Source: Eunapius fragilis
Taxonomy: Eukaryota > Porifera > Demospongiae > Spongillida > Spongillidae
NCBI GenBank assembly: GCA_963681505.1
Contig: OY811982.1
Location: 2,209,156-2,273,155 of the forward strand
Reading direction: 5' to 3'
DNA length: 64,000 bases
The translations under genes were made by a program, and so were the position numbers. This document shows, in pieces, positions 19,643-32,359 of the stretch. The notes beneath the pieces are model-generated. The model did no database searches. It was not told the origin of the DNA and was given only the letters and a program-made list of their open reading frames with translations. Numbering within the stretch: the first letter of the stretch is position 1; the number at the start of each line of letters is the position of its first letter.

Positions 19643-22600
19643 TGTCACGTAAAATTGGGGATCCCATGAAATTAGGGACCCCCGTCCCCAATTTTCCGGA
19701 AAATTGGGGACCCCGTCCCCAATTTTTCGGGAAATTGGGGACCCCCCCGTCCCTATATTTCTGGAAATTTGGGGATCCCTTAGTGAAACTAGGGACCCCC
19801 TGTCAACATCATTCCTACGCACTAACTCGCCTTATGGATGCGAGCGTATACCACAATCTCACGATAACACCAATTTCTCCATTTTATATAAAGTTGCTTT
19901 AGCTGGTGCTTTTTCAGGTGATGTATGCTCAATACAGCATAGATGAGTCGATAGAGACAAGCGAGATTGCTGCTTAATACACAGCTCGATTATAATATTA
20001 TGATAGAGCCAGACAGACCAATTTTTTATTAGTTATTATGTCATGAATTCAAGCTCGTAATCGAATATGTAAAACCCAATTGTATCATCTTGAGGATCTG
20101 AACTATCCCATGCATCTTCTGAAGCACAAGCATATAAAATGTGATGCACAATACACTAATAGTATGCACGAAATTGAAATTGCATGCACCTATAAACAGT
20201 TTCTGCAGAGCCATGAATAGTTGGGCTTTTTCCAGTTTTTCCTGGATATTGAACGGTCACATTTCAAGTGAAACCATTCCTTACAATTGCGACATTGAAT
20301 CATATTTTCCTCTTGTGTTGTTCTGCAATAACAGTAAACAGGAATGCCTTCTTCAGCCATCGTGAGTCCGTTTATTCTGTGTGTGCTTGGAAATCGGGTT
20401 ATAATGCCTGTCTCAAGGCAGTGCATCAAATGTGGTCTCATTTCAGCACAGTTATACTTCATTTGAGAAACATCATCACCATGACACACACTCGTAGCAT
20501 ATGCAATAGCATACAGACCACAATCATATGTATTTTCCTGCTTATCTACATCAATAAATTCAACATTAATTACCTTGTCATTGGCAAATAGTAAAGCACA
20601 AATTTGATCTTTACAAAAGCTTGACAAAGTGGAATACATACTGTCAAATATGTTAATGTAGGATGACTGCAACCCAATGGTTGAAACTGTTAGCCAGTGA
20701 TCTTGTCCGTTGTGCAAGATCTGAACAAATTGTTTGCGCATTATGTCATATGTTAAAGTGTATCCCAATGTGGTGTTCTGAAGCCCTGCTAAACCAAACT
20801 GCTTACGAAGCAATGATTGAGCAGCATTAACAATCTTATCATCCAACCATCCAGTAGATGACAATATATCCTTTTGTGTTTTGTTCAGTTTTATACCATC
20901 TACTTCTAACCACAAGCTATCATACCATCTCTTCTTTAGTTCATCAGAAGATGCATCAAATACATGTCCTTCTGGAAGTTCATCAGTAGGTGCATCCAGT
21001 TCATGTTCGTTTGAAAGTTCAGTAGGTGTATGAAATACATGTTCTTCTTGAGGTAACTTCTTTAGTATACCTATAATCAATGAAGTAATGATATGTAGAA
21101 ACAAATCATTTAGTATTATAACATTGACATACCTTGCAGAGTGAACTTCTGCTTTCTTGTTGCAAAGACCCAACTACAGAATTCATCTAACTCCAATGGA
21201 GACGTCAGAAAAAATGTTTTCCCTATGATGTGAATTGCTTTCATCTCTTTCATAATTGATCTGCTCCAATATTTAAGAATATCAACTGCCTCAACAATAC
21301 AGTGCTCAAATGATTCACCATTCTTTTTAAATAACTTAAAATCATCATAAAGGTCATCATCAACAATGATGAAATCGCCATCATAAACTTCTCTTAGCGG
21401 TTCTTTACCTGAGAAGGTCCGATACTGTGTCCACAGATACACCATGAGGTCTTTGCTTAGTGCAAATTCATTGCCTTGCAAATCCAGAGATTCTGGCTGA
21501 TAAAAAGATATACACTTGTAATTAAAAAAAACACATCAAACATATGCACACTTACATCAAAGTAATCATCTTCCTCTGTGCTGTACAAAAGTTCTGATGC
21601 TCCAGTTCTCCATAGGCGCATAAGGTTTGGTGAATGGAGCTGTTTAAAAAGTTCTTCCTGATTAAACTCTTCATGTTCTCCTTTTGCTTTATCATCACTA
21701 GAACCTTCTATGTCTTTGCTGCAAGTGTACATCTTCAATCTATTGATATTTACCTTTTTCTTTAAAATTTTATCATGTGCATTTCTGAGCTCGTAAACCC
21801 CTTTTCCCACATGTCTATTAATGAAATATGGACCAGTGTAACGGTCGTCCATTTTCCCCCCTTGCGTTGTTTCTGACATGAATTTTCCATTAAAACCATT
21901 GTATTAACAGACAGTATAGTAGACTGATGTTTCCTGTCATACACCTTCTTCTGTTCCCTCTGAGACTCTGAAATATTCAAGCTTGTTTTATCAAACAGTT
22001 TACCTCTACTTTCCAACAGCACCTGGATAACTTCTTGAACTTCATTCTCAGAGTTTAAAGAACATAAGTTTTGAGGTGGTATCACTTCACTATCAATGGG
22101 TAAACGCATCTCCTTTTGAAACAACATGTAATATGGGGATCGTTTAATTGTTTCTTGACGAGAGCATCTGTATCCCATTAGTACTGTTTCTAACTTCAAA
22201 TCCCAGTTGCTTTTGTCATCATCTGTCAATTTGCATAGGTTTCTCAACAATGTTTGATTAAATCGTTCTGTGAGTCCATTGGTCTGAGTACATAGTGCAA
22301 TAAGTTACAAACATTGACCCATATACATATAGCAGCTTGCTTCATTAGTACATTCGGGGCACAACATAGTACAGTACAAAATTTGCACTATTCAGTATAA
22401 TGTGCAAGTTTCAAAACTTATTGCATTATAGGAATGTGTATAGTAATGACGAATTAATGACACTAACTACTTAATTAATCTTCCTCTGATTCCCAAGGAC
22501 ACTCTTACACTTTACAAACCCAATGTGCAATTTTACATTAAAAACGAAATGAATACCTGAGGATGATAAGCACTAGTAATCCTATGCTGAGTCTTGGTAA

Positions 22601-23609
22601 TCAGGTACAGCTCTTTCATCAATTCATTAACAAACTCTCTCCCTTGGTCCGTTATCACAATTTCAGGTGCTCCAAATCGACAAATCGTCTGAAAATACAA
22701 TGAAACATAATAAGGAACCTAATTTGCCTATCTAGAAACTCACAGAATACATAAATCTAGCAACTCCATATGCTGATTTGTCAGGAAGCGCCATTGCTTC
22801 AGCCCACTTTGAAAAATAGTCCGTCAACGTAATAATGTACTTATTACCACGTGGTGTTACTGACAATGGCCCAATAAGGTCCATTCCAACTTGGCACCAT
22901 ATCTGAGCCTTAACGGGAATGGGATGGAGTTCTGTTGTAGACGTTTTTAACTTCTTATTCATCCTCTGACAGCGATCACAAGCAGTCACCTAACGAGCAA
23001 AATGCGGTGATAAATCGTGCGTCGATATAGCAGCGATAGAATTAATATTACTTGCTGTTTTACATCCATGAAAAGGCCAGGCCAATAGTATTTTGCAGCT
23101 ATTGTGTCATAAGTTCTATTCACACCAAAATGACCATCCTCGTGGGTAATCGATACGATTCTTCGCCGTTGCTCCCTATCCTCCACAACTAGCCGCGTCC
23201 TCGGGCTGCCACCATGATCAGTTTTGTCTAGTGTTCACGCACGAGAAGTAAAGTATTTACAAGACTTTACAAGTATATACGTTCTCACCTCGACCAATGT
23301 AGTAAAGGTCAGAACCCTTTGTTTCGAAAAACTTGGCTCTCTTTCGTAAAGCCAACTTATCTGCCTTGCAGAAGCCAGATGGGTACTTGCTGTCTAAAAG
23401 GTAGGTAAAGATTTCCCTGTAGCTGAAACGACCGTCTTTCATATCCATCGCGTTGCTCTCCAAGAGGTGACAAAAAATGAACGTGCTTCATGCACATGCG
23501 CACTGTGATTTATAAAGGGATCCCTAATTTAACGCTGGGGTCCCCAATTTTCCGGGAAATGGGGGACGAGGGGTCCCCAATTTTATGGGATCCCCAATTT
23601 TACGTGACA
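19643..23609 (-). mobile_element. Ginger-type DNA transposon nested in the hAT element
   Basis: Inverted ends begin TGTCACGTAAAATTGGGGAT and stay similar for about 75 bp, with further internal copies of GGGGACCCC/CCCCAATTTT motifs. ACGG on both sides (19639-19642, 23610-23613) is a 4-bp target duplication. A TGT start, 4-bp duplication and an LTR-type integrase with a protease and PHD finger are the published features of the Ginger1 group. Length is 3967 bp, full for a Ginger. The coding region is largely open, with about one apparent interruption. Confidence 0.9.
20190..23463 (-). CDS. Ginger transposase: integrase, GPY/F module, Ulp1-like protease, PHD finger
   Basis: Several exons joined by short introns. 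The first (from 23463) starts MESNAMDMKDGRFSYREIFT. The next carries THEDGHFGVNRTYD, half of an H2C2 zinc motif completed by CDRCQ after an intron. The core holds the three acidic residues as MDLIGPL, VITDQGREF and GLTERFNQTL on separate exons (22743-22988, 22557-22688, and from 22283). A GPYFINRHVGKGVYELRN module follows. After an acidic linker, the last exon (20190-21060) has a cysteine protease of the Ulp1/SENP fold with HWLTV, NIFDSM and ENTYDCGLYA (H, D, C), then a C-terminal PHD finger (CYCR, CRNC, WFHLKC, CRNC). The integrase would cut and join the ends; the protease may act on SUMO-like conjugates. Gene order and inverted ends show an element gene, not a host gene. Confidence 0.8.
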
Positions 23610-24139
23610 ACGGTACTGATCCAATCATCACCTCCATAATCTGTTGAATAAACAGTTACAACTTCAGGGTTATCGCTCGCTGCCATTGTGAGCCTGTTAT
23701 GCACAGGCTCACAATGGAGTGAGCGGTTAGCCATTATCGTACAGACAGGTACACATAGCGCCAGTCATATATAGCGCGAGGGTAGTTTTGCGGGGCGGAT
23801 ACTTCCCCAATGTAAACGATTGAATGTACGTGCGAAGGCATAGGTTGCTTGCGGAAGCAAATGCAGTGTATGCGAAAGTATCATGTTTTTGTGGCTTAAA
23901 AAGTACTAAAGTTGCAAAGCGGCTGGGGCTCCGCCCCAGACCCTTTGGGTGAACTTTCCATACCCCCTTTGCTGGGCCCGGCATATCCCTCTCCGCCCTT
24001 GCAGCTGCCTACCAACCCTCGCTGCAAAATCCTAGATCCATCCCAGCCTTTATTTGTAGGGGGGGGGGGGGGGGGGGGGGCGCCATTATTGCATTATGTC
24101 ACCGGGCGCTCAACCCCCACACTACGCCACTGTCCACGC

Positions 24140-25225
24140 GCGATAACTATTCACACAAAACAACCGAATGCGTCATCCACGATACATTTATAGCTGTTTT
24201 GCTTTCAATGGCAAGAGCAAACATGCAGTGTAGTGTAATGAACCTATACGCACACACCAATAATCAATCACCACACGAGAGTGTCAGAATGGACGAGTTG
24301 CGCGTAAGGTACAAAGAATTTAATCATCCTTAATTACATCCGGACTGCTACAGTTTGAACGGAGCTCAACGTGTATACCGCCATCCTTGGGAAACCTTGA
24401 GGAATAAACAGCTGCTATGCCTGGCAAATGGTGCCGAGCACTGTGCAAAAAACCTAGTATACGCTAGCGTATATTTTTGCGTATATTTCGCGTATACCAT
24501 CAATATACCAAGGGTAGTGTATATTTCGAATATCCACCTGGTATATTTCAAGAATCCCTAGGTGACAATTATTCATTGTGCGTATTCTCGAAATATCACG
24601 TATACGCACACCGCAATGAATTATGCAACGCATTCAAATCTAAATAACTTACATTGAATAATTTGAACCGCAGTATGCCTGCTATGTGAATTCGAACGTA
24701 GAGCATTATGGACGTTTACCACTTGAACTATAAGCGTCGGTACGTATGATATTAATGATGCATGGCATGGCTTAACAGGTGGGTAAGATAAGTGAGGAGG
24801 ACAGGAATGGGGGTGTGTATGCCAGGGTTATGTGTTATCGCATGCGTCACTGTTGACCAGTGGGTACTTTAGGCAACACTAGCTAAGTTAACGAATGCGT
24901 AATTGTATGCTGTATACCAGTGGGTCAATGTGTCTACAGGATGGTAGGAAGCATGGGAGGCCATGTTTGACCGGGAGCAATCTTTGTAACCAGGTAGCCC
25001 AGCAGGGTGGTGAATTGGCCGCCCATGCAACCATATAATTGCAGCTCATCATTTATATCAGCCATTGTTTTAAAGTGTGTGAGGGAGCAGGAGAATGGTC
25101 AAGATTCCCAGTGAGAAGGACCTAGAGTTGCAGAGGTTAGCTGATATGGTTCCTGACAAATAGGCCAACAGTATGATCACCACTGAAATAGCAGTGAAAT
25201 AGCAGTGACACCTTGTGGTCTTGGC
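24140..25225. other. No host gene; one TATACGC-rich element
   Basis: Apart from the element at 24438-24612, I see no gene. A short ORF at 25094 is too small to judge. Confidence 0.5.
24438..24612. mobile_element. Short element dense in GCGTATA/TATACGC motifs, CACTGTGCAAAAA end
   Basis: It begins CACTGTGCAAAAAACCTAGT and then has repeated GCGTATATTT, CGAAATATAC and TATACGC motifs in both orientations. A related copy lies inverted at about 30190-30355. Paired motifs could be transposase-binding sites. Not coding. Confidence 0.55.
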
Positions 25226-25229
25226 ACTT

Positions 25230-25470
25230 GCACTGTGTAAAAAGGGTTGTTATACTCGCCTGTATAACATTGTTATACAAGTAGTTATACAGCATTTGTT
25301 ATACACATTGCATATAATTGTGTATAACTGTGTATAATGGTAGTATGTACTAATTAAAAAACCGCAGTGTAAAAAGGGTTGTTATACTCGCCTGTATATC
25401 CGCCTGTATATCATTGTTATACAAGTAACTGTTATACACATTGTGTATAACTGTATACATGTGATGCTAA
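25230..25470. repeat. Two copies of a GTTATAC/GTATAAC-rich unit
   Basis: GTGTAAAAAGGGTTGTTATA plus CTCGCCTGTATA occurs at 25236 and 25370, each followed by GTTATAC and GTATAAC motifs. The start GCACTGTGTAAAAA resembles the CACTGTGCAAAAA end of the preceding element. Confidence 0.6.
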
Positions 25471-25979
25471 TTTTATACCGCATCATAGCGAGGGCGTAAT
25501 TCGTTGTTAATTGAGCTATTGGCCATTAATAATGGGCCATTAAATTTAAATTTAAAAAGAAAGATGGCTATACGTGTTCCGAAGTGTCAAATAAAGAAAT
25601 CGCGGAAGGAAAGCGTATATCTGGTTGGTCGGAGTTCTGGCTAAAATGTATGTATACACATACTAGCTTAGTTTATGAATTACGCACATTTGAATTTGAT
25701 TCGTCTACCGGTACTTGTATACAGTTTCAGTGATGATATGTGTGAAGCCAAAAAGCCCCAAGTTGTGTAGACGTCGCGTTGGATGGAGTGACCACTGAAA
25801 GGTAAGCCAATGTAGTTTTGTAATATTTCTGGGTTGTACCATGTATATAAATAATTTATGGTTGTCATACATACTATTATAATCAATTTTTAAAAGTCAC
25901 CTTTTGAAATGGGCTGATTGTAACTGTGGCAACCAGCTCAGTATACACGCCCAGGGTCAGGCAGGCTACATGCTGCATA

Positions 25980-26160
25980 TGTGTGTGATTGTGTGTGTGT
26001 TGTGTGTGTGTGTGTGTGTATACATGTGTATGTAATAGTAACATGTATGATATGTGTGTGCATTTGGTACATGTGTGTGCGTGTGTGTTTGTTGTGTGCA
26101 TGTATGCGCATACATGTGTATGTGAGCATGTATATGTGTACACGTTCAACGTGTGTATAT
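25980..26160. repeat. GT-rich low-complexity region
   Basis: Irregular (GT)n with interspersed CATGTAT. No coding evidence; the ORFs are low complexity on both strands. 25480-25980 holds nothing recognisable. Confidence 0.85.
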
Positions 26161-26332
26161 TCACTGATTCAATGTTCCTGTTACATTGGTCATGATGTAA
26201 TCTGTGCATCAAGCATGCAGGATTGGTGCTCTGGGTACATTGCATGTATATGTGTGTTCTGAGTTATTGGTGAGACAAGCGTATGCCGTTTGACAGTCTG
26301 ATGCACATGAACAATGGCCTCCTTGATAATAA

Positions 26333-27895
26333 TGTGCTCACCTCATGCTGTCATGTGCTCACCTCATGCTGTCATCATGTGCTCTCCTCATGCTGTCATC
26401 ATGTGCTCACCTCATACTGTCATGTGCTCACCTCATGCTGTCGTCATGTGCTCACCTCATGCTGTCATGTGCTCACCTCATGCTGACATCATGTGCTCAC
26501 CTCATGCTGTCATCATGTGCTAACCTCATGCTGTCATGTGCTCACCTCATACTGTCATTATGTGCTAACCTCATGCTGTCATGTGCTCACCTCATACTGT
26601 CATCATGTGCTCACCTCATGCTGTCATCATGTGCTATCCTCATGCTGTCATCATGTGCTAACCTCATGCTGCCATCATGTGCTCACCTCATGCTGTCATG
26701 ATCTCACCGCATACTGTCATCATGTGCTAACCTCATGCTGTCATGTGCTCACCTCGTACTGTCATCATGTGCTCACCTCATGCTGTCATCATGTGCTATC
26801 CTCATGCTGTCATCATGTGCTAACCTCATGCTGCCATCATGTGCTCACCTCATGCTGACATGTGCTACCCTCATGTTGTCATCATGTGCTAACCTCATGC
26901 TGTCATGTGCTCACCTCATACTGTCATCATGTGCTCACCTCATGCTGTCATGTGCTCACCTCATGCTGTCATCATGTGCTAACCTCATGCTGTCATCATG
27001 TGCTCACCTCATGTTGTTATCATGTGCTCACCTCATGCTGTCATCATGTGCTAACCTCATGCTGTCATCATGTGCTCACCTCATGTTGTCATCATGTGCT
27101 AACCTCATGCTGTCATCATGTGCTAACCTCATGCTGTCATCATGTGCTCACCTCATGCTGTCATGTGCTCACCTCATGCTGTCATCATGTGCTAACCTCA
27201 TGCTGTCATCATGTGCTCACCTCATGTTGTTATCATGTGCTCACCTCATGCTGACATGTGCTACCCTCATGTTGTCATCATGTGCTAACCTCATGCTGTC
27301 ATCATGTGCTAACCTCATGCTGTCATGTGCTCACCTCATGCTGTCATGTGCTCACCTCATGCTGTCGTCATGTGCTCACCTCATGTTGTTATCATGTGCT
27401 CACCTCATGCTGTCATGTGCTCACCTCATGCTGTCATCATGTGCTCACCTCATGTTGTTATCATGTGCTAACCTCATGCTGTCATGTGCTCACCTCATAC
27501 TGTCATCATGTGCTAACCTCATGCTGTCATCATGTGCTAACCTCATGCTGTCATGTGCTCACCTCATACTGTCATCATGTGCTAACCTCATGCTGTCATC
27601 ATGTGCTAACCTCATGCTGTCATGTGCTCACCTCATGCTGTCATGTGCTCACCTCATGCTGTCATCATGTGCTAACCTCATGCTGTCATCATGTGCTCAC
27701 CTCATGCTGTCATGTGCTCACCTCATGCTGTCATCATGTGCTCACCTCATGTTGTTATCATGTGCTAACCTCATGCTGTCATGTGCTCACCTCATACTGT
27801 CATCATGTGCTAACCTCATGCTGTCATGTGCTCACCTCATACTGTCATGTGCTCACCTCATACTGTCATGTGTTCACCTCATACTGTCATCAGGT
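26333..27895. repeat. Minisatellite array with 21- and 24-bp units
   Basis: About 68 copies of CATGTGCTCACCTCATGCTG+T, either with an extra CAT (24 bp) or without (21 bp). GCTCACC alternates with GCTAACC, and a few units have TACTG, TTGTT or GACAT. Because 21 and 24 are multiples of three, plus-strand frames stay open for up to 388 codons (LMLSSCAH/LMLSSCAN units). I treat this as a by-product of the unit length, not a gene. Confidence 0.95.
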
Positions 27896-27899
27896 GCCT

Positions 27900-30185
27900 G
27901 ATGAAGATGGTTTGGTATTTAATGCTAGCATTCCTACTTACCCTAATCACCTAATAATGTCTACTAAACCACATCACATGATCTTAACACTCACCTTGCA
28001 TGCACACACATGCGCACACACATACACACATACACACATACACACACATACACATACTTGAAGAAGTTGCCAAGGGGTAATACACTCACACAGTTGGTGG
28101 GATGGCTGCTTTGCCACACCCCATGATGAGGCTACCATGATGCATGTAGCCACAGTCTTGATAACTGGGGCACTCCTGCCAAAGGGGAGGGTTGGTGGAC
28201 TAACTGTGGGCTGTTAGCACTGAAGTTTGATTGCTTTGGTGTCACTCTGAAGTTTTTATAGTTCACTGTGTGATGTTTAGTCAGTGCCAAATAGACCCAG
28301 GCAGCAATATGTTTTGGTGCCTAGCTGTGTAGGGCTTTCATTGTTCTGTGACCATTCTTACATGTAGTGGTTGTATTGAAGGACCTTTTGGGAGGATATT
28401 GGCATGTGTGCAGCTACATACATAGGGTACGCATGTGTGTGTATCTGTCTGCATGTCACTAGGAGAAGAAAGCACAATTCTGTCAAGATGTGTGTATGCA
28501 TGTGTCTGCATTTTATACCAGTATGTGCATGTGCATCCACATATGTTTACAATTGTCTGTACGTGCTTATATCTGTGTGAGTAGGTGAAGATGCTTAGAA
28601 TGTGGTTTGAAAGAGGCGAATGTGATTTTGGAGCATTCAGAATGAAAATGTTTAGCTAGAGGCTTGGCGCTTGGAGGTGGCACCAGTATTACTGCCATTT
28701 AGTAGCTGAGTGCACTAAGAATCTATCCTTCTCAATAGTCTTCATCCAAATTGTATGTATGGTATGTTTGCATGGTGTGATATCTTTAAATGATATATTT
28801 TCACTCTGATAGGATCAAGCCTTACATCAATTGAATGAATCAAATAAAGTGGCAGTCCCTGGTGTGCATCTAATAGAGTCATGTTCGTAGGTGTGCATCA
28901 AATAGAATCATGTTAGTGGCCAGACCAGGTATTGTAATACAGTCTTGTGTACATCAAATAAGTCATTTCTAAGTTGCTTTTGAAACCCCACTCTGAGCAG
29001 AACAAATACAGTGTGTACGAGGCTTCTTGTCAAATGAATGTAACGCGCATGCGTAGACTCTTCAAAGCCGCATGCATATATGGCGTCATCGTCGGGAAAT
29101 CTACTGCAACTATAACCGTACGTTCCTATCATCCAGAAGAAATATCTTAGGTGGGTCTTCAAGTAAATTGAGGGACTAGTGGCTAATTCCCAAGTCTCTC
29201 CTCTAACAGGTCCCCGAGAAACGATGAAGTCATGTCGTCACAGCAGAACCTACATGTACATGTATATCGATACTAGTACGATGATGACGAAGAAGACCGC
29301 GCCAAACCCTAGGTCCTAGGCAGCATGGCGATGCTGTTTGCACGGTCCGTTACACTACTGCAGGAGGTTGCGAAACTACAGATCCAAAACTGTCTCAAAG
29401 CGATGCTGTAAGACCAACTCGAGGGAAAAGGACATCACTTTCTGTACAGGTACAGTAACGTTATATCGGCTTTTTTTTTTCCTACTGAGGAGAATCCAGC
29501 TGGAAGTCTCGAAGCGTAAGCAGTGATCATCATCACCTTTTTTTTCTCGATCAAATTTAGAGACGTCATAAAAACTAGCAAAGGCAGAGCGGGTAAGAGA
29601 TTGCGTTTTCATTCACACTTGCTGTTTATCAGTGTCTGTTGTCAGAATTGACAAATTATACGAAGAGCGGAGATAGAGAAGTAGCGGATTGCTTTGGAGT
29701 ATAAGGTAATGGCTTCGTTTGTTTTAACCCTGTATATTCCCTGCAGCTAGACAAGGAAACTTCAGATTCAGCTGAGCTTGTCAAGCAATCCCGCCGTCAG
29801 TGTAGGCCTCTGTTTGCATTTGTATCGTATGGATGCTCTATTTTGCTGTAGCTATATGGACTATGGTGACAGTACAGGGAAGCAGTTTGAAGCCTACGCT
29901 CAACTACTGCCGCGCGTTTCGTTAGAAGAGGTTGCAATGGATTTCTGAGCAACTCGTGGCAACGGCGGGTTGGAGGGCCACTACTGGAGTATCTCCTTCC
30001 TGGATGGCTGGAGAGCTTGAACGTTGTCTATTGATTGTATTGCTTTATTTAATATTGATAATAATTTTAATACTAATCAAGCCAGTATACAACGAACATA
30101 ATCGGGTGGCGTACCCAATACAGTATACGGTCAACGTAGGTACAGTGTAGTATCCGGAGACATTAGTTAGAGAATCCTCCATAGC
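27900..30185. other. Mostly empty; CA microsatellite and possible short exon
   Basis: A CACACATA repeat lies at about 28002-28055. GTGTGCATCAAATAGA-type units lie at 28860-28960. At 29325 an ATG (cagcATGGCGATG) opens 28 codons (MAMLFARSVTLLQEVAKLQI..) with no recognisable continuation. Nothing else is supported. Confidence 0.4.
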
Positions 30186-30189
30186 GCAC

Positions 30190-30355
30190 GTGATACATTT
30201 GAGGATACTCGAAATATACGCAGTGCGAAATTGGTTCTATACGCAAAATATACCAGTGGGATATTTCGCGTATACGCACGCGTATATTCGTGCGTATACT
30301 CGAAATATACGCAAAATATACAATAGCGTATATCCTATTTTTTGCACAGTGGAGT
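30190..30355. mobile_element. Second TATACGC-rich element, inverted copy
   Basis: The right end, read on the minus strand, is CCACTGTGCAAAAAATAGGA, matching the start of the copy at 24438. The interior has CGAAATATACGC and GCGTATAC motifs in both orientations. Confidence 0.55.
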
Positions 30356-30568
30356 GTGTGACGACAGCAAGTCCGGCGATCCAAATGCCTCCTTTCACAG
30401 ATTCCCTACAAACCTAGAAAGGCGGCTATCTATCTAGCTTACCGTGTTTAACTTACAGCCATTTAAAGGATATAAAGCCTCACCATCGTTTTTGCTCCAT
30501 CAGACATTTTCCAAATAGGGAAGCGAATAACAACCCCGAAACTACCCTCGGGGAAAAGGTTATCCTCG

Positions 30569-30589
30569 CCCCCCCCCCCCCCTCCCCCC

Positions 30590-30623
<34 letters not shown>
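30569..30623. repeat. Poly-C tract
   Basis: About 55 bases of C with two CT interruptions. The flanking 30400-31220 shows no gene I can support. Confidence 0.95.
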
Positions 30624-30625
<2 letters not shown>

Positions 30626-31239
30626 GAGAAAGAGGGCTAAAAACCGAGAGGCCAATAAGTAGCTAATTCGACTATAGATTCTCTATTGTCAACGTCAGTA
30701 ACATCGGCACCATCAAGCATGCAGCAATTCTATGACAACATCCACCTTTAAACAACCTCCACTTTCTGTAGCTGATGTCGGAGAACAACTAGTGAGCGAC
30801 TATCAAGTGCATGAGTTGCCCAACAATGTTGACGATGCCTCACAGTCTGGCACATTACCCATCGATGGGTTCAATCTAGCTCCCTTTAGACTGAATCATT
30901 AGTGAATGCTCCAGAGTAACTCCCCGTCTAGAAACTCAAAATACTTCCAGAAACGAATATGCGCCTACAAAGATTACATTTAGGATCGAACACGATGATT
31001 GCCTAGTTAGAGCATAGATATTGAGTCTAACTGGGTTCATATTTTTTTGGCCTTCTACAACTTCCTTGGTCCAGTTGTTATTGATCTTCAGTACTGAGAG
31101 TCAAAGGAGGGCGCTCCTGTACGGAATTGAAAAACGAAAAATAGATCCAGAAAATCAACTGTTTATGGGTTTGGTGAAGCTAAGGCAAATATCATGACTA
31201 AACGTCACCGTTCCTTGGGCTGACAGCTTTAAGACATAG

Positions 31240-31770
31240 AGACTAGCAGTCCGGACGTGACGTCACGTTCAATCAAATGTTTAATCAACATTCCATCGCT
31301 TACGCGCAACTGGTCCCGCAAAGTAGGATTTCGTGATCGATTCCTATCTAGCCACAATTGTAAGGTCTGAACCCATGGTAAGTTTAGACAATGCCAACGG
31401 CATGACTTCTCTCTCTTTACATCACCCAAGATCTCTACTTTTGGATAATCCTTCCATATGACTAGATACTCAAAAATTTCGCCCAGTAAATAAAATAGCA
31501 TGCACTACATACATACGGGTTAAATCATTACAATAGTCACGTGATAATCATACTACATCCCCCCTCCTAGAATTGGAGGGGAGGTCTTGTAGAGAGGTGT
31601 CATTATAGGGCTTCTGGGTTGTGCCTGTGGTAAAGGCCGGCTCTGTCTCATCAGGTTCAGAACATTGGTCCTCAGATGAGACCTCCACAGAATCCTTGAC
31701 TGGATGAATTTCTGTGAGGGTGGTTCATTCTCAAGTCTCATAGTACAGGTCGAAAACATGTAGTTACTAA
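31240..31770 (-). mobile_element. Possible LTR-retrotransposon 3'-end fossil
   Basis: On the minus strand an acidic, Ser/Thr-rich stretch is followed by a purine-rich tract and then TGTAGTATGATTATCACGTG, the arrangement seen where an internal region meets a 3' LTR. The second LTR is not in the window, the family cannot be named, and it is broken. Weak call. Confidence 0.3.
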
Positions 31771-31832
31771 TAATTCCATGAAGTATTTGTATTGCGCGGG
31801 CATGTTATAGAGGTTGCGTAGTAACCGTATGC

Positions 31833-32174
31833 TTGTGAATCAACGAATATTCCCGTATATCCTTTCATAGACATGTATGGGATTCTTTAATTCCAAGCAC
31901 ACCAGATTTTTCTCAGCATTTGCCATGAGGGATTGTTAGTACCGGCACTACATTTGCCATGATTTTTAGCTGTATTTTTCCTATTTAAGACGTCGTTTTA
32001 CCATACACTTCTACCAGGAAAAATACAGAGACCCCACTAAAAATCATGGCAAATGTAGTGTACTACTACTAACAATCCCTCATGGCAAATGCTTAGAAAA
32101 ATCTGGTGTGCTTGGTATTAAAGAATCCCATACATGTTATGAAAAGATATACGGGAATATTCGTTGATTCACAA
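31833..32174. mobile_element. Foldback MITE, about 150-bp arms
   Basis: The arms start TTGTGAATCAACGAATATTC and match inverted with small indels, separated by about 30 bases. No clear target duplication and no ORF. Confidence 0.8.
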
Positions 32175-32310
32175 TCCGCGATTCTGACTATTGTCCGCTC
32201 ATTTCTGGATATGTGGAGTGTTCTTTGTCTGCAGCACAGTTCTCAGTGGAGGTTTCCTTGACAGCGTATATCAGAACATGATGTGGGGGAAGAACATGAC
32301 ATAGTAGGAA

Positions 32311-32316
<6 letters not shown>

Positions 32317-32359
<43 letters not shown>

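Larger units (their letters stand above)
19405..24132. mobile_element. hAT-type element with 8-bp target duplication, split by a Ginger element
   Basis: Inverted ends CAGTGGCGTAG at 19405 and 24132, each followed by a long G tract (plus strand left, 24059-24080 right) and GGGCGC-type sequence. The flanks TCCACGCG (19397-19404 and 24133-24140) are an exact 8-bp duplication, diagnostic for hAT. Without the Ginger insertion only about 760 bp remain and no transposase, so it is non-autonomous. It includes a hairpin at 23683-23717 (CCATTGTGAGCCTG arms). Confidence 0.9.

Noticed and set aside
20190-23463. LTR retrotransposon of the Gypsy type
   Set aside because: The integrase is similar, but there are inverted ends, a 4-bp duplication, introns, a Ulp1-like protease and a PHD finger, and no gag, protease-RT or LTRs; Ginger fits better.
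25989-26245. Cys/Val- or His/Thr-rich ORFs in GT repeats
   Set aside because: Low-complexity translation of a GT microsatellite.
26735-27901. 388-codon open frame LMLSSCAH..
   Set aside because: It is produced by a minisatellite with unit lengths divisible by three; a second plus-strand frame is open over the same DNA, and there is no start context or non-repeat domain.
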